From WYZ-LMO2 sp040514265 (GTDB lineage Archaea; Halobacteriota; Archaeoglobi; Archaeoglobales; Archaeoglobaceae), in contig JBEVCD010000052.1 in the NCBI GenBank assembly GCA_040514265.1, forward strand, positions 1-17,529: 17,529 nucleotides of DNA, read 5' to 3'. How positions within the stretch are numbered: position 1 is the first letter of the stretch; each line of letters starts with the position of its first letter. A program made the translations under genes and the position numbers. Of this stretch, positions 1-6,946 are shown piece after piece. Below the pieces are notes generated by a model. That model was not told the DNA's origin. It was given only the letters and a program-made list of their open reading frames with translations, and searched no databases.

Positions 1-1
1 T

Positions 2-1117
2 CCCATACAAAGGGGTGGAATTCTTACGGAGGAGGCGAGAAAAGTTCTGGCAGAGTGGGGAGATGGTTACAGCATGTGTGATCTGTGTTTGGAGGGGAGA
101 GTTGACCTGCTGGACAATCCGCCAGTTAAGGAATTCAAGGAGGAGGTTGCAGAATTTCTCGGAATGGATGAGGTGAGGTTCACCGCTGGAGCAAGGCATG
201 CGAAGTTTGTTGCGATGAGCGGGTTTAAGGGAGCAATTGTGCTGGATTCTCTTGCTCACTACACGTCCTACATTGCCGCTGAGCTCAACAACCTGAGAGT
301 TTACGAGGTGCCAAACTCTGGCTATCCGGAGTTCAGGATAAATCCCGAGAGCTATGCGGAGCTCTTCGAGAGAGTTAAGGAGGAAACGGGAGAGTATCCA
401 GCAGTTGCTTTGCTGACTCACGCAGACTACAGATACGGTAACGTTGCCGATGCTGAAAAAGTTGCAAAAATTTGCAGGGATTACGGCATACCGCTAATCC
501 TGAATACTGCCTATACCTCTGGAATTATGGAGGTTAATGGCAGAAAAATTGGCTGTGATTTCATTGTGGCGAGCGGTCACAAGAGCTGGGCTGCAACCGC
601 TCCAATAGGCATTCTTGCCACCACTTTCGAGTTTTCCAAGAGGGTTTTCAGAGTTTCCGAGATCAGGGGTAACTGGAGCGGGAGAGCTTTTACAAAGAAA
701 GAGGTTGCCCTTTTCGGCTGCCCTCCAGTTTACGGTCTGCCACTCATTACCCTAATGGCTTCCTTTCCTGCTGTGAGGGAAAGGGTGAAGCGGTGGGGAG
801 AGGAGGTTGAGAAGGCGAGGTGGTTTGTGCAGGAGATGGAGAAGATTGAGGGTGTTATGCTCCTTGGCGAGAGGCCGAAGAACCACACCCTGATGAATTT
901 TGAGACTCCGTCTTTTAATTTAGTGGCTAAAAAGCACAAACGCAGAGGATACTTCCTTTATCATGAGCTTAAGGAGAGGGGAATTTTCGGAGTGCAGCCT
1001 GGAATGACAAGGAATGTGAAGCTCAACATATACGGCCTGAGCTGGGAAGAGTTGGAGAGTGTTGCGAACGCCTTCAAGGAGATTGCAGAAAGCTATGGCC
1101 TGGAGGTGGAAGATTGA
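2..1117 (+). CDS. pscS: O-phospho-L-seryl-tRNA:Cys-tRNA synthase (SepCysS), 5' end cut off by the window
   Basis: This PLP enzyme converts Sep-tRNA(Cys) to Cys-tRNA(Cys) in the two-step SepRS/SepCysS route of methanogens and Archaeoglobus. The frame is open from base 2, and the family N-terminal pattern (PIQRGG, then LTEEARKVL, EWGDGYS) lies before the first ATG at 74, so the real start is outside the window, probably only about a dozen codons upstream. Counting from that ATG, the visible hallmarks are the CDLC pair (Cys2, Cys5) and the later Cys in FGCPPVYG, the three cysteines implicated in sulfur transfer, and the PLP lysine in ASGHKSW (Lys170). The gene overlaps the next one by the TTGA at 1114-1117, so the two are probably co-translated. 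Neither SepRS nor SepCysE is visible in the window. The assignment is firm. Confidence 0.93.
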   Translation, partial: PIQRGGILTEEARKVLAEWGDGYSMCDLCLEGRVDLLDNPPVKEFKEEVAEFLGMDEVRFTAGARHAKFVAMSGFKGAIVLDSLAHYTSYIAAELNNLRVYEVPNSGYPEFRINPESYAELFERVKEETGEYPAVALLTHADYRYGNVADAEKVAKICRDYGIPLILNTAYTSGIMEVNGRKIGCDFIVASGHKSWAATAPIGILATTFEFSKRVFRVSEIRGNWSGRAFTKKEVALFGCPPVYGLPLITLMASFPAVRERVKRWGEEVEKARWFVQEMEKIEGVMLLGERPKNHTLMNFETPSFNLVAKKHKRRGYFLYHELKERGIFGVQPGMTRNVKLNIYGLSWEELESVANAFKEIAESYGLEVED

Positions 1118-1776
1118 GTTTCAGGAGGTATTTCCAGCTTAAATACAGTCCTGTAGGTGTTAAGCTGCTTGAGGAAGAGGCTGAAGATGGGGTTGTCAAG
1201 GATAGATTCTGTTCCGCAGTGAGAGAGGCTACGGCAAGAAGAGTGGTTGCCAAAGCCTTCAACTGCGCTGGTGCGGAAGTTTCCCTTTTCCTTGAGCTGA
1301 AGGAATTTGAGCCTCAAAGCATTCTCATTGAGCCATACAACGAGAAAGGAGATTATGATGCCGTGCTGGCAATAGCAACTCCTGAAAAGGTGATGGAGAT
1401 TTCAAGAGCTTTCAGGCAGATTTTTGGGGATGCTATGGTGGCAAGATTTAGTGGAAGCAGGGCAGTTTGTGGTGAGGCTACGGCGGATGTGGTTAAAACA
1501 GGAAAGTCCAACGTCTCGTTCCTCTGCGAAGGGGCAAGGATTCTTGGAGGATATGGCAGTGACGAGGTTGTTGTGGGTTTTCCAGCAGATCTGTTCAGGA
1601 AATTCGAGAGAGATCTCGTAACGGGAAAGCTGAAGTCCCTTTGCGGATGTCTCACAGACGACCTGCCAGAGCACGTTAAGAAGAAGTTTATGGAAATGGG
1701 CTTTGACAAAGCCACTGACCACTTCATGGGCTACTTCAACGGCACAATAGTAAACGTTTACGTCTTCAGGGGGTGA
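1114..1776 (+). CDS. DUF169 family protein, cysteine-rich
   Basis: This 220-residue protein has the look of the DUF169 (COG2043) family, whose biochemical function is not established. It carries conserved-looking cysteine motifs: FCSAVREA near residue 33, NCAGAE near 50, AVCGEA near 118, FLCEGAR near 137 and LCGCLTD near 177. These could bind a metal or cluster, but that is inference. There is no signal peptide or membrane segment, so it should be cytoplasmic. The start is TTG at 1114, overlapping the stop of the SepCysS gene (TTGA), with a GGAGGTGG Shine-Dalgarno just upstream at about 1103-1110. This tight coupling to SepCysS makes a role in sulfur or cysteine handling attractive but unproven. 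Family membership is from recognition of the overall sequence, not a search. Confidence 0.72.
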   Translation: MSFRRYFQLKYSPVGVKLLEEEAEDGVVKDRFCSAVREATARRVVAKAFNCAGAEVSLFLELKEFEPQSILIEPYNEKGDYDAVLAIATPEKVMEISRAFRQIFGDAMVARFSGSRAVCGEATADVVKTGKSNVSFLCEGARILGGYGSDEVVVGFPADLFRKFERDLVTGKLKSLCGCLTDDLPEHVKKKFMEMGFDKATDHFMGYFNGTIVNVYVFRG

Positions 1777-1822
1777 AGTTTCTGATAGAGTTGCAATATA
1801 TGCCAGCCTTAAATTTAAGAGC

Positions 1823-2011
1823 GTGGAGGAAGCGGAGAGAGCCCTTGAAAGCTTAAATGATGTTGTTGCCTACAGAAGGGAAAACTGGGTGGAGTTATCC
1901 AGAATCTTGAAGCTGGAAGAGGACATAGCGAGAGCTGTCAAAAGACCAGAATTCGAGAAGTCTTTCATCGATGAGGTTACAAAGCTTGCATCAAAAATAA
2001 ATGACATTTAA
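1823..2011 (+). CDS. Small hypothetical protein, start uncertain
   Basis: I do not recognise a family. The GTG at 1823 gives 62 residues with a charged helical pattern (EEAERALESL, then KLEEDIARAV). The frame stays open upstream to 1754 and would add a beta-strand-like stretch (SDRVAIYASLKFKS) that looks like genuine protein, yet no ATG, GTG or TTG occurs in that extension. Either translation starts at GTG 1823, or a base change or indel has removed the real start, or the product arises by frameshift from the DUF169 gene, whose stop is at 1774-1776. The composition matches the two upstream genes. It is the last gene of the probable operon and is followed by pyrimidine-rich sequence. Confidence 0.5.
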   Translation: MEEAERALESLNDVVAYRRENWVELSRILKLEEDIARAVKRPEFEKSFIDEVTKLASKINDI

Positions 2012-2085
2012 GTTTCTCCTTTAGTCCGCCACCTTAGGAGTTCTTTCTCTCCTCTAGCAACGTTTTCGGAACTTATCAACTTCGC
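2012..2085. other. Intergenic pyrimidine-rich stretch downstream of the small ORF
   Basis: This stretch has no convincing ORF. On the + strand it contains pyrimidine runs (TTTCTCCTTTAG at about 2012-2023, TTCTTTCTCTCCTC at about 2041-2054) that could serve as an archaeal terminator for the operon upstream. A weak GGAG/CTCC stem spans 2037-2052. On the minus strand it would be the 3' flank of the 5S rRNA-like sequence. Confidence 0.35.
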
Positions 2086-2164
2086 TCCGGCAGCTTGTTA
2101 TACTCTCACAGATCTCCCCAGCTGTTCTGATGGGGGCCCTTGCAGGCTTACCACCGAGTTCGGA
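2086..2164 (-). rRNA. 5S rRNA-like sequence, lacking the 5' third
   Basis: Read on the minus strand, this stretch begins CCGAACTCGG and continues to TAAGCC, which is the loop C/helix III signature of 5S rRNA. It ends with GTGAGAGTA and then AAGCTGCCGG, which match the universal 3' part of 5S rRNA (GNGAGAGTA followed by CTGCC). The roughly 79 bases fit the distance from the CCGAAC motif to the 3' end in normal 5S rRNA. The 5' third is missing: upstream of 2164 there is no sequence that pairs with the 3' terminal GCTGCCGGAG, only the promoter and start of the next gene. Some helix positions look poorly paired, so it may be a pseudogene or a sequence cut at a breakpoint. A covariance-model search would settle it. 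Confidence 0.55.
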
Positions 2165-2166
2165 GT

Positions 2167-2199
2167 AACTTATTAAAATTTTGGGGAGCCAAAGTTAAT
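2167..2199 (+). promoter_or_regulatory. TATA box of the RAM-domain/top6B operon
   Basis: The AT-rich element CTTATTAAAA at 2169-2178 lies about 26 bases before the ATG at 2200. That is the spacing expected for a leaderless archaeal transcript. It directly abuts the end of the 5S-like fragment. Confidence 0.5.
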
Positions 2200-2430
2200 A
2201 TGGTCGTAGGTGTTACGATGGTGAACGTCGCACCGGGGAGAGAGAAGAACTTCTACAGCGAGGTCAGAAAGCTGAAGTACGTCAGAGAGGTGTATCACGT
2301 CTTCGGCGAATTCGACTTCGTCGTAATAATCGAAGCCCCGAGCCTTTCGGAGCTGAACAAGACGGTCGACGCTGTAAGGGGGATCGAGGGGGTAACTAAG
2401 ACCCAGACCGTCGTGGGAGCGGAGATATGA
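2200..2430 (+). CDS. Stand-alone RAM domain protein (Lrp/AsnC ligand-binding domain without HTH)
   Basis: The protein is 76 residues long and consists only of the alpha-beta sandwich ligand-binding domain of Lrp/AsnC regulators. It runs MVNVAPGREKNF, VREVYHVFGEFDFVV, LNKTVDAVRGIEGVTKT and ends QTVVGAEI. There is no helix-turn-helix, so it cannot bind DNA by itself. Such small proteins form oligomers and may sense amino acids or pair with full-length Lrp proteins. ATG 2200 was preferred over the in-frame TTG at 2140 because the longer version would run through the 5S-like sequence and because the TATA box spacing fits. Its stop overlaps the top6B start in ATGA (2427-2430), so the two are translationally coupled. 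The domain call is firm; the effector is unknown. Confidence 0.85.
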   Translation: MVVGVTMVNVAPGREKNFYSEVRKLKYVREVYHVFGEFDFVVIIEAPSLSELNKTVDAVRGIEGVTKTQTVVGAEI

Positions 2431-4217
2431 AGCTACGCGAAATCAGCGTCGCCGAGTTCTTCGAAAAGAACAAACACATACTCGGATACTCCAACCCGGC
2501 GAAGGCTCTGATAACCGTCGTGAAGGAAGCCGTTGACAACGCACTCGACGCCTGCGAGGAAGCGGGAATACTCCCAGACATCTATGTCAGAATTTCGAGG
2601 GTAGGTGAGAACTACAGAGTTGTAGTCGAGGACAACGGTCCGGGGATCGAGAAGGAGCAGATACCCAGAGTTTTCGGTAAGCTGCTCTACGGTTCGAGGT
2701 TTCACGAGATAAAGCAGAGCAGGGGACAGCAGGGGATAGGTATATCCGCAGCTGTTCTTTACGCGCAGCTGACCACCGGCAAGCCAGCGACTGTCATCTC
2801 GAAGCTCAAAGGTGGAGAAGCTTGGAAGATCGTTTTATATATAGACACGAAGAGGAACGAGCCTGAAATCGTTTACGAAGGTACAGCTGACTGGTTTCTG
2901 CCTCACGGAACCCGTATCGAGTTAGAGGTCGCGGGAAACTACGTCAGGGAGAGGAAGCAGAGCGTCTACGAATACCTCAGAGAGACATCGCTCGTAAACC
3001 CACACGCGCGCATAACGTTCGTGGAACCAGACGGCACGGTTCACGAGTTCGAGAGGCTCGTAGAACGTCCTCCTGTGCCTCCGAAAGCCATAAAACCGCA
3101 CCCTCACGGAATAGAACTCGGAAAGCTCATGCAGATGCTGAAGGAAACGAAGGCTAAAAACCTGAAGAGGTTCCTCGTGGAGGAGTTTGTGAGGGTCGGT
3201 GAAAAGATAGCTGAAGCCGTACTCAGCAGAGCAGGCTTTAACGGAGACGAGCTTCCGGCGTCACTCGGAAGAGAGGGAGCCGAAAGGCTCCTGAAAGCTT
3301 TCAGGGAAACCGACTTCCTCCCACCGCCCACAGACTGCCTATCGCCAATAGGCGAGAAAGAGATAGAGCGCAGCCTCCTTTCACGCTTTTCTCCGGAGTT
3401 CGTCTTCGCCACGACGAGGAGGCCGAAGGTCTACTCGGGTCACCCGTTTCTGGTTGAGGTGGGCTTAGCCTACGGCGGCGAGGTGAGCTGCGATAAAGCC
3501 GTCGTGCTTAGATACGCGAACAAGATACCGCTGCTCTATCAGCAGAGTGGATGCGCTTTAACGAGAGCCGTTTCGTCCGTGAACTGGAAGAACTACGGTC
3601 TGCAACAGAACAGAGACGAACTCCCGAACGCGCCGCTCATAGTCCTCGTCCACCTTGCGTCGACGAACGTTCCGTACACGTCGGAGTCGAAGGAGGCAGT
3701 GGCTGCGATCCCCGAGATATTCGACGAGGTTCGCCTCGCTTTGCAGGAAGCCGGTAGAAAACTGAAGGAGTATCTTGATAGAAAGGAGAGGCACAAGAAG
3801 AGGAAGAGGAAGGAAGAGGAAGTCGGGAAGGTTATACCGCTGATAGCGAAGAAGGCGGCGGAGATTCTTGGGAGGGATGTACCGGACTATGAGAAAGTTC
3901 TGGCGAGGATAATGGGATACGTGTACGTTGAGAGGATCGTGGACGAGAGGGACGGACGCAAGGATGTCAGGATAAGGCTCTACAACTTCACGAGGTCGAG
4001 GGTCGAGCTGAGCGTTTACGAGGTATGCAGCGGAGAAGTGGAGGGAGATGCCGAGATAGAGGGTTCCGCTTACAAAACTCTGAGCTGGAAAGTCAGCGTG
4101 AAACCGGACTCGATAACCGAAGTAGGCTACTCGCTGAAGGGGAAGATAGTGAACAAAAAACCGATCGTGAGGGGCGACGTGGAAGTCAGAGGAGCAGACA
4201 AAGAAATTTTTAAATAA
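2427..4217 (+). CDS. top6B: DNA topoisomerase VI subunit B
   Basis: This is the ATPase subunit of the A2B2 type IIB topoisomerase, which relaxes and decatenates DNA by ATP-gated strand passage. The GHKL fold is clear: KEAVDN (Glu34 to Asn38), the EDNGPGI motif at residues 68-74 and SRGQQGIGIS at 98-107. The H2TH region follows at about 220-310. The transducer domain carries VNWKNYGLQQ, whose lysine corresponds to the ATP-contacting switch lysine. The basic linker RKERHKKRKRKEEE is near residue 460. At 596 residues it is longer than the roughly 530-residue Sulfolobus protein, and the last 100 or so residues would fit the extra Ig-like C-terminal domain known from Methanosarcina. The usual partner gene top6A is not adjacent. 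Upstream it overlaps the RAM-domain gene by four bases. Confidence 0.96.
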   Translation: MKLREISVAEFFEKNKHILGYSNPAKALITVVKEAVDNALDACEEAGILPDIYVRISRVGENYRVVVEDNGPGIEKEQIPRVFGKLLYGSRFHEIKQSRGQQGIGISAAVLYAQLTTGKPATVISKLKGGEAWKIVLYIDTKRNEPEIVYEGTADWFLPHGTRIELEVAGNYVRERKQSVYEYLRETSLVNPHARITFVEPDGTVHEFERLVERPPVPPKAIKPHPHGIELGKLMQMLKETKAKNLKRFLVEEFVRVGEKIAEAVLSRAGFNGDELPASLGREGAERLLKAFRETDFLPPPTDCLSPIGEKEIERSLLSRFSPEFVFATTRRPKVYSGHPFLVEVGLAYGGEVSCDKAVVLRYANKIPLLYQQSGCALTRAVSSVNWKNYGLQQNRDELPNAPLIVLVHLASTNVPYTSESKEAVAAIPEIFDEVRLALQEAGRKLKEYLDRKERHKKRKRKEEEVGKVIPLIAKKAAEILGRDVPDYEKVLARIMGYVYVERIVDERDGRKDVRIRLYNFTRSRVELSVYEVCSGEVEGDAEIEGSAYKTLSWKVSVKPDSITEVGYSLKGKIVNKKPIVRGDVEVRGADKEIFK

Positions 4218-4243
4218 TAGTTTAACTCAAAATCATTAGTATC
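4206..4243 (+). promoter_or_regulatory. Probable promoter of the roadblock/coiled-coil operon
   Basis: TTTTTAAATAA at about 4208-4218, overlapping the end of top6B, is a good archaeal TATA element. It lies about 26-30 bases before the ATG at 4244, consistent with a leaderless or short-leader transcript. Confidence 0.45.
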
Positions 4244-4534
4244 ATGAGACTCTACAGCGTCCTCGGTCGGGGTTACTGCGTGATTAGAGGAGAGAGCGTT
4301 AGCTGCTACCTGCTCAGCGATGAGGAGGTGAGGGCTGCCGAGAGCCTCAAAGACGTTCTGGCCTCTCTGCCCAAGGACTTCGAGCTGGGAGTTTTTGACG
4401 CCGGGATCGAGCTCTGCGTATGGAAAAAGGACGACTGCTTCGTCGTGTTTCCACTCAGAGGAGAAACTCTCTACGACTTAAAGAGGAAACTGGAGGGCGT
4501 TGGAGATGAAGTATATTGTGAAGAAGAGGGATAA
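4244..4534 (+). CDS. Small conserved-looking unknown protein (96 aa), first gene of the 4244-5893 operon
   Basis: I do not recognise a family. The protein has no signal peptide or membrane segment. It has four cysteines (GYCVI, VSCYL, ELCVW, DDCFV) and near its C-terminus a beta-hairpin followed by a helix (IELCVWKKDDCFVVFPL, then LYDLKRKLEGV). That arrangement recalls the last strands and helix of a roadblock/LC7 fold, but this is a guess from pattern only. Its 3' end overlaps the next ORF by about 29 bases in another frame, and codon use matches the rest of the central block, which supports a real gene. It is probably co-transcribed with the three genes downstream. Confidence 0.6.
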   Translation: MRLYSVLGRGYCVIRGESVSCYLLSDEEVRAAESLKDVLASLPKDFELGVFDAGIELCVWKKDDCFVVFPLRGETLYDLKRKLEGVGDEVYCEEEG

Positions 4535-4817
4535 AATTAAGTCGAACTGTGAGGAATTTGAGGAACTTTTCGAGAAACTCTCGGAGAAAGTCAACTCGGG
4601 GATCATGCTGACGAAAGAGGCTGCGATATACTTCGAGAGGGGCGACGATTACGCGGTGCTGGTCAGCGTAGAGAGGGAGAAAGCCGGACTGGCGAAGCTC
4701 AAGGCTAGGAAACTCGTCGAAAGCGTTCCAGACTTTCAGAACCTCGAAGAGGCTTTCAAGTTCGCCGAAGAGGTCGAAAAGATGGATTTGGACGATATCG
4801 CGAAGTTTTTGAGGTGA
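4506..4817 (+). CDS. Small unknown protein (103 aa), second gene of the operon
   Basis: No family is recognised. The N-terminus is basic (MKYIVKKRDKIK) and the rest is mixed alpha/beta and acidic: EEFEELFEKLSEKV, then a strand pair IYFERGDDYAVLVSVE, then helices to the C-terminus. The strand-turn-strand-helix unit again resembles part of a roadblock-like fold, by inspection only. ATG 4506 is preferred because GGAGG at 4492-4496 is 9 bases upstream; TTG 4500 in the same frame would add two residues. The gene overlaps the previous one and is separated by a few bases from the GTG/ATG of the roadblock gene, so all should be translated from one message. Confidence 0.6.
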   Translation: MKYIVKKRDKIKSNCEEFEELFEKLSEKVNSGIMLTKEAAIYFERGDDYAVLVSVEREKAGLAKLKARKLVESVPDFQNLEEAFKFAEEVEKMDLDDIAKFLR

Positions 4818-4823
4818 AGTAGC

Positions 4824-5318
4824 GTGATGGAGTACCTCGCAGCCGTTTCGGGGGGTGTTATAGGCTTCCTCATCACTTACAAATTGATCGAGAGTGGTGC
4901 GAAGGAGGAGAAGGAGAGAATCGCCGAAAGGGCTGTTCTGAGGATTTCCGGAGAGTCGACGGTCAGGAAGGTCGTAGAAGAGAGACCTCCTCCGAAAAGC
5001 CTCGACGAGCTCGTCGAGTATATTGCAACGAAGTACATGCTCAGCGACGTAACACTCCTGACATCCGACGGATTGCCGATAGTTTCGAACAGCAAAGACG
5101 CTGAAAGGAGCGCCGCCACGGCTCCGGAAATCATGCGGATGGCGAGGAGCATCTTTGAGTCCGAATGGGTGTTTCTGGATTCCGGCAGCGAGAGGCTCCT
5201 CGTAGCTCAGGTTTCTCCAGACGTTCTGCTACACGCAAGAACGACCCGAGAGCTCACGAGGCGAGAGGTCGAATCTTTGCGTTCCGAGGTCGGATCAATT
5301 CTGGAGGGATTGGTATGA
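4824..5318 (+). CDS. Membrane-anchored roadblock/LC7-like protein
   Basis: The 164-residue protein has an N-terminal membrane segment (residues about 4-20, YLAAVSGGVIGFLITYKLI), a charged linker, and then a domain of about 100 residues with the roadblock/LC7 look. That domain shows a helix LDELVEYIATKY, the strand-turn SDVTLLTSDGLPIVSNS, a helix with TAPEIMRMARSIFE, and strands WVFLDSGSERLLVAQVS. Roadblock proteins such as MglB act as regulators or scaffolds for small GTPases or in membrane-associated complexes; no GTPase gene is in this operon. The start is GTG 4824 or ATG 4827. The stop overlaps the next gene as ATGA at 5315-5318, so the two products are probably made together and act at the membrane. 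The domain call is by pattern. Confidence 0.7.
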   Translation: MMEYLAAVSGGVIGFLITYKLIESGAKEEKERIAERAVLRISGESTVRKVVEERPPPKSLDELVEYIATKYMLSDVTLLTSDGLPIVSNSKDAERSAATAPEIMRMARSIFESEWVFLDSGSERLLVAQVSPDVLLHARTTRELTRREVESLRSEVGSILEGLV

Positions 5319-5893
5319 TTGCGCTCCTCCTAGCTCTGCTCGTTCTTCCGGGAGGATACGTAAACGTCAGCGGTAACGCAGTTGTTGGGGACTGCATGTT
5401 CTTCGACGAGGAGCTTCAAGTCGTATACGTGGGTCTGAACTGCACGCCCGGAACTTACAAGCTGCTCGTGGACGGCGAAGAGGTATTCGTTGAGGTCGAA
5501 GGTGTAAACGAGAGTTACCTCGCGGAACTCGGAGCCAGATACCAGTTCGAAGCTCTGAAGCTACGCAAACAGCTCGCGGAAGTGCTCGAACAGCTTGAGG
5601 CTGCGAATGCCGCTATTGAAAATCTAAGCTTGCAGCTGCAAGCTAAGACCGTCGAGCTTGAGGCTGAAAAGGTGAGAAACGCCATGCTAAGCAGCGAAAT
5701 TCAGCGATTGGAGCAAACCGTCAGCGCACTTAGCTCCGAGATTGAGAGTAAGGAGAGTGAGCTGAACAGACTTGCCGAACAGCTGAACTCGCTCAACGAG
5801 CAGCTCGGAATATACAGAACGGTAGCCTTCTTCGTGGTAGCACTCTTCGTCGGCTCGTATGCGGCGATAATCTTCGCATCCAGAAGAGTTTAA
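5315..5893 (+). CDS. Exported coiled-coil protein with C-terminal membrane anchor
   Basis: The start is ATG 5315, coupled to the roadblock gene by ATGA; longer in-frame starts inside that gene lack the signal-peptide logic. The 192 residues show, in order, a short hydrophobic signal (MIALLLALLVLPGGY), a small beta domain with two cysteines (DCMFF and LNCTPG), a long heptad coiled coil from about residue 75 to 160 (LRKQLAEVLEQLEAANAAI, then more leucine-spaced repeats), and a C-terminal membrane helix (VAFFVVALFVGSYAAII) followed by ASRRV. The topology suggests a stalk outside the cell held at both ends or at the C-terminus. Function is unknown. It converges with dapA, sharing 4 bases at the stops. 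Confidence 0.75.
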   Translation: MIALLLALLVLPGGYVNVSGNAVVGDCMFFDEELQVVYVGLNCTPGTYKLLVDGEEVFVEVEGVNESYLAELGARYQFEALKLRKQLAEVLEQLEAANAAIENLSLQLQAKTVELEAEKVRNAMLSSEIQRLEQTVSALSSEIESKESELNRLAEQLNSLNEQLGIYRTVAFFVVALFVGSYAAIIFASRRV

Positions 5894-6756
5894 ATGAGCC
5901 CGAGATTCTTCAGAACAGCTTTCAACTTTTCGGTTTTGTCCTCACTCAGCTCTACCAGGGGCAAGCGGGGCTTTCCGGCTGCGAGTCCCATGAGCTCCAG
6001 CGCTTTCTTCACGGGTATGGGGTTCGTGTCTATGAAGAGTGCTTCGAAGAGTGGTGCCAGCTTCATGTGAATCTCCCTGGCTTTTTCGATGTTCCCGCTC
6101 CTGAAGGCGCTGACCATCTCTTTAATCAGGTGCGGAGCCACGTTGGCAGCTACGCTTATCACACCTCTGCCTCCCAGCGCCATTATCGGCAGCGTGAGGA
6201 AATCGTCTCCGGACAGGACTACGAAGTCGTCGCCGGTTAGCCTCACTATTTCCGAAACGAGTTTCAGATTCCCGCTCGCCTCTTTTATCCCGACTATGTT
6301 GTCGATCTCCGCCAGCTTCGCGACGGTCTCGGCTGTAACGCTAACACCGGTTCTGCTCGGGACGTTGTAGATTATTATCGGTATTGAAACTTCCGAAGCT
6401 ACGGCTCTGTAGTGTTCGTAAAGCCCCCTCTGGTTAGGCTTGTTGTAGTACGGCGTCACAAGCATCGCAGCGTCGGCACCGACTTCCTCGACCTTCTTCG
6501 TGAGCCATATTGCCTCCCTCGTTGAGTTCGATCCGGCTCCGCCTATGACCGGAACCTTCGACGTTTCGACGACGTACCTAACAACTTCGACGTGTTCCTC
6601 GTAGCTAAGCGTCGCAGCCTCGCCAGTCGTTCCGGCGGGCACTACGGCGTCGACGTACTTTTCGAGGTAGTCGAGGTTTCTGGCTATCCCCTCGTAGTCA
6701 ACGCTGAAGTCATCTCTAAACGGGGTTACGAGAGCGGGTATTACGCCCTCAAACAT
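5890..6756 (-). CDS. dapA: 4-hydroxy-tetrahydrodipicolinate synthase
   Basis: This TIM-barrel aldolase condenses pyruvate with aspartate semialdehyde, the first committed step of the diaminopimelate/lysine pathway. At 288 residues it is of normal length. The catalytic residues are present: GTTGE at residues 42-46 (the two Thr of the proton relay), TPYYNKP at 101-107, YNVPSRTG with Tyr130 and Arg135, and the Schiff-base lysine Lys158 in GIKEASGN. Archaea contain several aldolases of this fold (for example KDG aldolase), but the complete set of DapA residues favours this reaction. The gene is last in a minus-strand operon after rps17e, whose 3' end it overlaps by 8 bases, and it ends on a shared TTAA with the convergent coiled-coil gene. 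Confidence 0.93.
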   Translation of the reverse strand: MFEGVIPALVTPFRDDFSVDYEGIARNLDYLEKYVDAVVPAGTTGEAATLSYEEHVEVVRYVVETSKVPVIGGAGSNSTREAIWLTKKVEEVGADAAMLVTPYYNKPNQRGLYEHYRAVASEVSIPIIIYNVPSRTGVSVTAETVAKLAEIDNIVGIKEASGNLKLVSEIVRLTGDDFVVLSGDDFLTLPIMALGGRGVISVAANVAPHLIKEMVSAFRSGNIEKAREIHMKLAPLFEALFIDTNPIPVKKALELMGLAAGKPRLPLVELSEDKTEKLKAVLKNLGLI

Positions 6757-6946
6757 TGACCAATCCCCTGTTCACACGTCTCGTTATGTAACCTGCAACG
6801 CGGTTGCGAACCTTCTTGCTCTGGATGTTCGTCAGCAGCTGCACCATTCTCTTGTTGTGGTCGAAGTCGCCGGTAAACACTTCGGGATACCTCTTCAGCA
6901 GTTCCCTCGCTATTACCTTAATGTACGCAGGCTTAACGGTCCCCAT
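6749..6946 (-). CDS. rps17e: Ribosomal protein S17e
   Basis: This small-subunit ribosomal protein is found in archaea and eukaryotes. The 65-residue product has the typical pattern: PAYIKVIARELLKRYPEVF, DFDHNKRMVQLLTNI and KVRNRVAGYITRRVN. ATG 6946 is chosen over the TTG two codons upstream because MGTVKPAYIK fits the family N-terminus. The start lies within the last codons of the radical SAM gene (14-base overlap), and the stop overlaps the dapA start, so the ribosomal protein sits in the middle of a tightly packed three-gene operon. I recall S17e next to dapA in Archaeoglobus, which fits the taxonomic reading. Confidence 0.95.
   Translation of the reverse strand: MGTVKPAYIKVIARELLKRYPEVFTGDFDHNKRMVQLLTNIQSKKVRNRVAGYITRRVNRGLVNV

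Noticed and set aside
1754..2011. Pcc1 (KEOPS subunit) as the identity of the small ORF
   Set aside because: Size and the first strand-helix were suggestive, but the characteristic C-terminal Pcc1 motif (asparagine-containing helix near the end) is not present.
2140..2199. Longer start (TTG 2140) for the RAM-domain gene
   Set aside because: The extension is translated 5S-like and promoter sequence, and the TATA box fits ATG 2200.
5165..5314. Longer start for the coiled-coil protein
   Set aside because: The extension overlaps the roadblock gene in another frame and would bury the signal peptide. ATG 5315 with ATGA coupling is better.
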